NCBI GenBank assembly: GCA_963930655.1
Contig: OZ005605.1
Span: 8,935,501 to 8,999,500, forward strand
Source of the DNA: Myrica gale
Taxonomy: Eukaryota > Streptophyta > Magnoliopsida > Fagales > Myricaceae
DNA: 64,000 nucleotides
Reading direction: 5' to 3'
The notes under the pieces are model-generated. The model was not told the DNA's origin. It saw nothing but the letters and a program-made list of their open reading frames with translations, and ran no database searches. The stretch's first letter is position 1; every line of letters begins with the position of its first letter. Shown one piece after another: positions 58,249-64,000 of this stretch. The translations under genes and the position numbers were made by a program.

Positions 58249-58749
58249 TGAAATGACGACAATTAATATTTTCAACATACAAAAACTCGATCAAGGGCAT
58301 TATCATCATTTTGATCTACAAATTTGACGTTGGGTGCAAAACATCTAAAAGTTGCAGTTGGAGGGTGCAAAATAATGCCCTTCTATGTCAAAATAAAAAT
58401 CATGCCCTTCTAAAAGTTCAAGTTCGAGTCTCAAAACAGATTTTGTCACCAAATCATGCCCTTCTATGTCAAAATAAAAAATTTGTTACTCAAGGTGTGT
58501 CAGGAATTACAAAATCGTCCGGACATCTTTAAAACACGTTTGTACGGTAATCACGGGTGACGAAATGCAAAACGTCACATATTTGTGACTAAAAACATTC
58601 GTCAGCATCTGAGAAAGTGTTCGAACGACATGTAAAGCAGTGCGGACATGGTTTGGGTGACAAAACACCGTTGTCACCCATCACTCACGCAAGTGGTTCA
58701 CAAATTAAAAAATAAAAGTCTAAACACCAGTCTTTGTCATTTAACTCAT

Positions 58750-59920
58750 TTGCTGAGACCTCTACGCAGCAGGATCCTAAAAGTCAAGAGGATTATATGA
58801 CGGGGAGGAACAACTAGAGCAACAACAAGATGAGATACTCAGCCAATCAGTTATTGTAGAGCGTGAGGTCGTAGTTGTTAACTTAGAGGAGATGAAGTAT
58901 ATGTGTCCGAGTATCGGCGATGTTGTGGATGACCAGGTTTGGATCGGGTATCTGAAGAGAGATGGTGTAGCCTGTGTAGATCTGGTCCGGGAGTTTTAAG
59001 CAGCAGTGCTGGATATTGCAAATATTGATGCACTGGTATGGACCATCATTGTACACGTTGGGTGACTTTTAGTTGTCACAAGACATCCTAAAGGCATTTA
59101 TGGAGATTTAGAGGCCAATTGGAGCATATCCTGCAGTAGAGATGTGGAACAAGCCAGATGTGGAAGACATCTTCCATTAATTCATGGGCCAGGAAGTGGT
59201 AGTTGTCGGACCCTTCATAAAGACAAAAGTACATCCTCCCTTTCTGGCGTATTCTGCACCTCACCTTCGTCTACGACATCGAGCAGAGGGCTCACACGAC
59301 AGAGTATCCTATATTGATAGGTGAGCTGATGTTGTCCATGCCTAGAGGATGTGTTGTTGATCTTCCATTGTACGTCTTCCTGACTTTTTCGATCTGAAGT
59401 GAAGAACACTTTTGTTGCTACGTTGCCATACAATATACTCCTGAGATAGTACTTCCATAGTATGGGTTGCATGGATAGTCCGATCGAGGAAAGGAAGGTG
59501 CCTCTTGGTCCCATCAGTGGACCACTTTGAGCAGTTCTGAGGCTTAGCTTAGGCGGCAGCAGTTATCGCGAGCTCCTGCTCCCAAAGAGTCGTAGCAAGT
59601 GGAGGAGCCCCCTCGTTATGCGCATGAGGAGTGACCTGCCTTGGCCGATGCTTAGATGGCGGACGTGAAGGGCATGGTTCAGGCTGCTATTTCGCCAACG
59701 CATCAGTTGGACGTCGACTTGGGGACTCGTGTCACCTCTATGGAGACTTAGATGACAGGATTGCAGCCATTCCTCAGTACCACTCTGGGCACCTTGCATG
59801 TGATGTTGAGGAGTTTGGATGCCATTGAGGATCAGCTCGGGAAGAGGATCAGCGTTTACTCCGTTGGGACCAAACTTCATCTCCACCACCCTTGACATAT
59901 ATATCTAAAACTCTAGTCAT
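58750..59920 (+). pseudogene. Broken transposable-element ORF in MATE intron 6
   Basis: Plus-strand pieces (CVDLVREF near 58975, LPLYVFLTFF near 59365, DLGTRVTSME near 59717) look like the same class of plant element protein as the fossil at 5054-6407. Many breaks; old. No LTRs were recognised at its sides. The frames on the opposite strand are by-products. Confidence 0.4.
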
Positions 59921-60573
59921 TGAGTATTGTGCATTGCGTATTGACACATTCCACTTCAAATTACTATGATGAATTAGCGACGCGGACTGAGAAGGATGTG
60001 CATTGAGTATTGTGGGTGGAGGAAAGGGAGAGGTTTTAATATTGAATTCGCAATGGGGCGGATCATTAGCATCCCCTTCAACCTACGTAGGTTATACAAC
60101 CATAGGAATTATGGCCAAGGTGGCCAAAACAGAGGAAAATTGTTCCAGCCCGACCAAAGACATCCATGCTGGCGGTATGCCATCACGAGAGAAAGAGAAA
60201 CCAGCAGGTGAAAGAAAAGGACAAGGAGGATGTGTACAACAGCTTTTGGGTAGGCTCGATATTGATCCCTCAATATCGTCATCTAGCTAGGACGTCAAGC
60301 ATGGCGAGAGATGACAGAAATTTTTAAATCTAAGTAAAAATTGTAGCAGGGGAAGGAAAAGAAGGAGAGGCTTTTCAGGCCGGAGGACCTAAAGTAGAAG
60401 TACACCCGAATATTACAGAATTCATTCATGAATAGCTTACTTGAAACGAAACTAATTTACTACTGTGAGACAAATATTTTCATCAAGATGATGATCAGCA
60501 GCGATGATCATGTTACTTCAATCCAGAGTAATATTTTCGAATTTTTAAATTGTATGCTGACATTCTATTATAT

Positions 60574-60618
60574 TGAGAGAGAGAGAGACTTAGAAAAAAA
60601 AGAGAGAGAGAGAGAGCA
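60574..60618. repeat. GA microsatellite
   Basis: Two runs of (GA)n separated by CTTAGAAAAAAA-like sequence. Confidence 0.85.
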
Positions 60619-60798
60619 TTAATTTCTAAATTTCATGCCGTGAAGGATCACTTATAGGTTATGGATCTTGAATTTTCAATTACCATTAGTTTCTTGGTCG
60701 TTTTGCTAAATTTTTGTGAACATAAGTATTAAAAATGTGGTACGAGGTTCGTTCCTATTCTAGTATCCTAGAACAAAACAATATAATTTTGTTTTTGC

Positions 60799-60816
60799 GG
60801 GGGGGGGGGGGGGGGG
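60799..60816. repeat. Run of 18 G
   Basis: Uninterrupted G homopolymer 55 bp before exon 7. Length is often unreliable in assemblies. It could form a G-quadruplex in the transcript. Confidence 0.9.
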
Positions 60817-60871
60817 TTGAGGATTCTTGTTCTCATAATGATAATGTTTTTGTTTACTTTACCTTTTTCAG

Positions 60872-60958
60872 GGACTGTGGATTGGGATGCTATGTGGAGT
60901 ACTGATGCAAACAATTGTGCTTTCCTTCAAGATATGGAGATTAGATTGGAGTGAACAG
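60872..60958 (+). CDS. MATE exon 7 (residues 432-460)
   Basis: Encodes GLWIGMLCGVLMQTIVLSFK and on to RLDWSEQ, the last helix and start of the C-terminal tail. Phase 0 on both sides; donor GTAACT. Confidence 0.94.
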
Positions 60959-61110
60959 GTAACTTTGGAAGCATATACATCAAGTCTCAATAATTAAGTG
61001 AAGTCAATATTGGAGCTAACTATCATGTTGTCAATGATTAATTCTTACCATGACCAATTGCCCTCTATGCCTCTATATAAAGTAATTAGGTCTATCATAT
61101 ACTATTACAG

Positions 61111-61200
61111 GTTAAAAAAGCATCAGAACGTCTCAATCAGTGGGTTCTGGCGTCACCAATCGAATCTAATAAAAAATTTTCTAGTTCCACTTCAAATTAG
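61111..61200 (+). CDS. MATE exon 8 (residues 461-489 and stop)
   Basis: Acceptor ACTATTACAG. Encodes VKKASERLNQWVLASPIESN and a short KKFSSSTSN end, with TAG at 61198-61200. The hydrophilic tail is usual for plant MATE proteins. Confidence 0.92.
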   Translation, partial: VKKASERLNQWVLASPIESNKKFSSSTSN

Positions 61201-61990
61201 GAGCATCATTAATGTTCTGTAATAAATTTCTTTCGTACTACATCCCTCTTGCGAGTAAATTATACTCCACTAGCTGGTTCAAGTTTTTATGAATTTTTAG
61301 TGCTTCCAAACTATTACCATGATGTATCCAAGTCCTTTTCTTGATTGCTTTGCTTTGAATAAATGTATCGGATGCCAGGGGCATCTGTCGACACCATCAA
61401 CACTTAGAGAGATTTTTCTATAAGTTGAAAATGTCAATTTCACTCCAAATCATCTTCAAACGCTTACCATGAACACTATTGAGAGATTTTTAATCCTTTT
61501 GGAAGTCATTTTTGGATTGACAAGATTTAGTTTTGAAAACATTAAAAGTGATTAAAAGAGTTTGTTATCATCAAAATCGAATGGATTATTCAAGGAACCT
61601 CCTTGGACTAACAGAATCTTCCTAAATACAAATTGTAAGTAATATACTCTCTAAATTACTAACATAAAATAATAAGTTAGCTGAATAGAAAAATATATAA
61701 CTTACATGCACAACTACTCGAAGTCATCCCCGAAAAAGGTGCCCCAATCTCCCTCCTAGGACAGGTAAGGCCCCAAACGGGGCTGATGATTGAAACGAGG
61801 CAAATGATGTAAACAGCACCGTCAAATCAAATCGTGCAAATTTCCCACCAATCATCATTTCGTTCACGCCAATAAAAATAGTTAGATACAACTACTCATA
61901 AATAAAATTAGGCGATTACAAAAAATATATCATAGTATATTGTAAGTACTCAAATTTATAAATACCAAAAGTCCTCTTAGATTCAGAGTT
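61201..61990. other. MATE 3' flank, no gene seen
   Basis: AT-rich. A single TGTCGACACCATCA at 61387-61400, followed by ACACTTAG, resembles one unit of the GTGTCGACAC arrays of the young Gypsy LTRs. No clear polyadenylation signal was picked. Confidence 0.4.
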
Positions 61991-63312
61991 CTAGTTGAGT
62001 TCAATCGAATTTCGGTCTTCATTGTCGGATACTAAATCGTCGGTCTCCGAGTCGGAGCCTATGGATGCTTGCTCCTCTTCTATTGATTCGTCGTCAAAGA
62101 AATCATATTAATCACTATAACATGGTGCGTTTCAACGCACCCTTCCAATTTCCATTACAACATGCCCCTCTAGTTCAACATCCTCTCTACACAATAAAAG
62201 CGTATTAAATCCCCCAAAAGTGACGAAAAACTGAAACGACCTTTCCTCTTGATAAGATTTCGTTCGGGAATCTTCGTCATTCTTCAACGTTTCATGCAAC
62301 ACCGACAGTACATCATAGACATTCCCATTCATGATTCCTTCTATGACGCGCCACGATCAACCCTTCTTCGGATCAGCCAAGTAAAAATATTGTCAACCTT
62401 GATCCGCCAACTTAAATAGATCATTAGTATGCCACTGGTTAGCAGTGTTGACAGTTATATTATGCCCATCTACAATAATACCCCGTACGATACCTGCGTT
62501 ACGTCAATCACATTTGAAAAAATACAACAAATTTTTACACAAGTAGCGAAGTGCAAGAATGTGCATAACTACACAATAGTAGTCATATCAAAAACCATTC
62601 TGGAAATTCCTCTTCCTGCTTACGACTTATATCAATATCATTGATGACAATTAACTCGGGTAAATGTTCGTAGCAAACTATATTGATATTAACATTACAA
62701 TATATAGCACAAATAAAATAAAATTAATCAAATACATACTCTATATAAGGCTTGATTGCCTCTTTACGATTCATATCATATCCTTGGAATGTGCCCAACA
62801 GATAAACATTCTATGGAAACACCCCTAAGGTATTGCTTTTCGTTGGCTTGGTCTCTCCCGCGTTATTTTGTTCTCTTCGGTTGAATTTGGTTTCAATCCC
62901 TCTAAGATCCTGTGAGTAAAATTTCAAATATTCGGTATCAGTGTATGCTTCTACAATAGACCCCTCAGCATGTGCCCTATTTTTTATGAAACGCTTCAGC
63001 CCACCAAGAGCCCATTTTGTGGGATACATTCAGTGTTATTGAACAAGTTCACCCATAAGAACCTCCCCCAGTAAGAGGACCATTGGATGCACAATAATTG
63101 TTGTAAAATGCTAGAGGAAATATTCACCGATGTCACTTTGTAGTCTACGCAGCACATCAATCTTGAAAGTACGGGAACACAAGTCTCGAAAAAACTCGTT
63201 CAACTCAATTAAAGTCATCAGTACTTTATCATTCATATAACCTCTAATCGTGATCGAGAGTAACCACTTTATTAAAACATGAGAATTGTGACTTTTCAAC
63301 TCGGAGATTTTA
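61991..63312 (-). pseudogene. CACTA transposase (TNP2-type) C-terminal remnant
   Basis: Minus-strand pieces match the region after the TNP2 core, the DUF4218-type domain: LKSHNSHVLIKWLLSITIRG and LIELNEFFRDLCSR at 63300-63180, then MYPTKWALGGLKRFIKNRAH and EGSIVEAY at 63029-62940. An acidic tail (FDDESIEEEQASIGSDSE-like) ends at a stop near 61991. TNP2 proteins cut and move En/Spm-type elements. The catalytic N-terminal part is absent, because the gene is cut at 63313 by an LTR-like element. Stops and frame changes between the pieces show it is dead. No CACTA terminus was found to the left. Confidence 0.75.
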
Positions 63313-64000
63313 TGTAACACCCAAGATTTTAATTTTTAAAATTTATTTGAAATTGTTATTTGATATTTGAAATGTTTTCTTTAAATTTGAAATTTGAGTT
63401 TAATTCATTTAAAATAGTTGAATTTTTATCTTTGACCTAGTCAAACCTTTTTAAAATTTGAAAGATTTTATGATTATTTAAAATTAAAAGTTTTAAAGTT
63501 CAAAAGGGAGTCTATTACTAATGTGAGTCTATATATAGATTTACCCATTGGTTTTAATTTTTACAAACCTTGATTTTACACCAACAAGAGGAAAAATAAG
63601 GGTTTTCTTGCTTTCAACAATCTAGACGAAATTTTTTGAAGCAACTTCAGGTATTTCGAATTTCTTGATATTACATTTGTATTCTTTTTATGAGAGATCA
63701 AACCATAGAGTGTCTTGATCTAGCCCTAATTATTTCAAGATTTTCGAAATAGTTTTAATGGGGTTCTTGGAGTAATTGAAATTTGGGTTCAAGATTTGTT
63801 TAAGGAAAAATTAGGTTCTTGAGCTAAGTAGTAGGTCGAATTATATTTTTATAGCCGACTTTAGACATCGAAAAATACTGGTATTTCGAATTTCTTGATA
63901 TTACATTTGTATTCTTTTTATGAGAGATCAAACCATAGGGTGTCTTGATCTAGCCCTAATTATTTCAAGATTTTCGAAATAGTTTTAATGGGGTTCTTGG
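63313..64000 (+). mobile_element. LTR-like element start, runs off the window
   Basis: Begins TGTAACACCCAAGATTTT, a common plant Gypsy LTR start, and interrupts the transposase remnant. It contains a long direct repeat (63651-63770 and 63881-64000). The end and target duplication are outside the window. Confidence 0.5.
63651..64000. repeat. Direct repeat of 120 bp, 230-bp offset
   Basis: 63651-63770 and 63881-64000 are identical except for one base noticed; the second copy may continue past the window. Starts GTATTTCGAATTTCTTGAT. Confidence 0.9.

Larger units (their letters stand above)
57820..60871 (+). other. MATE intron 6 (3 kb)
   Basis: Donor GTAATATC, acceptor ACCTTTTTCAG at 60871. It contains a MITE-like element (58044-58248), an old element ORF (58750-59920), a GA microsatellite and an 18-base G run. 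Confidence 0.9.
46493..61200 (+). pseudogene. MATE/DETOXIFICATION efflux transporter gene, exon 6 split by a TRIM
   Basis: MATE proteins are 12-helix membrane antiporters that export organic cations, flavonoids or drugs using a proton or sodium gradient, at the vacuolar or plasma membrane. Eight exons join with consistent phases to 489 residues, the usual plant length. Recognisable signatures: RIWAESKVVWRIAFP near residue 25, ATETMCGQAFGAG at 89-101, VMLCLELWYN at 261-270, VRVSNVLGRGN at 313-323, GVAIGAGLQSSVAIIN at 392-407 and a C-terminal SERLNQWV. It resembles the Arabidopsis DTX21-28 group. A TRIM interrupts codon 409. Reading on gives 14 foreign residues and a stop at 56792, losing the last two or so helices. 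All other splice sites are GT-AG and no other break was seen, so inactivation looks recent. The substrate cannot be inferred. Confidence 0.93.

Overview
This window is nuclear DNA from a flowering plant, almost certainly a eudicot. The evidence is one spliced host gene with GT-AG introns and a typical plant MATE exon layout, surrounded by plant-type transposable elements: Ty3/Gypsy and Ty1/Copia LTR elements with initiator-Met-tRNA primer sites, a TRIM, and CACTA, hAT and Mutator-like DNA elements. AT-rich intergenic DNA fits this. The exact taxon cannot be read from the sequence. I saw no rRNA, tRNA or CRISPR.

Host gene. A MATE/DETOXIFICATION transporter lies on the + strand at 46493-61200. 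Its eight exons join to 1470 nt (489 residues plus stop) with all phases agreeing. Intron 1 is about 8.3 kb and consists mostly of nested elements: a CACTA end, Copia remnants and a 3.76 kb solo LTR. Intron 6 is about 3 kb and holds a MITE-like element and an old element ORF. Exon 6 is split by a 999-bp TRIM whose two 237-bp LTRs look identical and which has a perfect 5-bp target duplication. The gene is therefore probably a recent knockout allele, or makes a protein cut after residue 409.

Repeats, left to right. (1) 1-2664: end of a long Gypsy LTR. (2) 3480-8193: CACTA-type DNA with a dense array of CGATCGATCG-like palindromes, a decayed ORF and two nested CACTA right ends. (3) 8326-18002: LTR fragments, with a 4.5 kb solo LTR (12081-16573) inside an older LTR of the same family, and a hAT element at 17071-17576. 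(4) 19454-22759: solo LTR inside a fold-back-like element. (5) 23900-39800: a stack in which an old Copia is broken by a very young Gypsy element (24294-32869) and by a Mutator-like element (33533-39072) that itself holds a Copia element (33647-38553). (6) 40560-46000: two more LTR fragments, reaching to within about 500 bp of the MATE start codon. (7) 61991-63312: C-terminal remnant of a CACTA TNP2-type transposase, cut by another LTR-like element that runs off the window.

Most unusual signal. Every copy of the long-LTR family carries an array of about 35-nt, two-tier hairpins. Their outer and inner stems change in a paired way between copies, while the purine-rich internal loop (GAAGGA / AGAAGG) stays constant. 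The array, plus a TGAGTC-loop-GACTCA hairpin, sits between 13-nt complementary arms (CTGGAATGATACA / TGTATCATTCCAG), and in one copy both arms changed together. This looks like a selected RNA fold inside a retrotransposon LTR and is the best candidate here for something undescribed. A second theme is local amplification of TCGA-centred or CGATCG palindromes in several unrelated elements.
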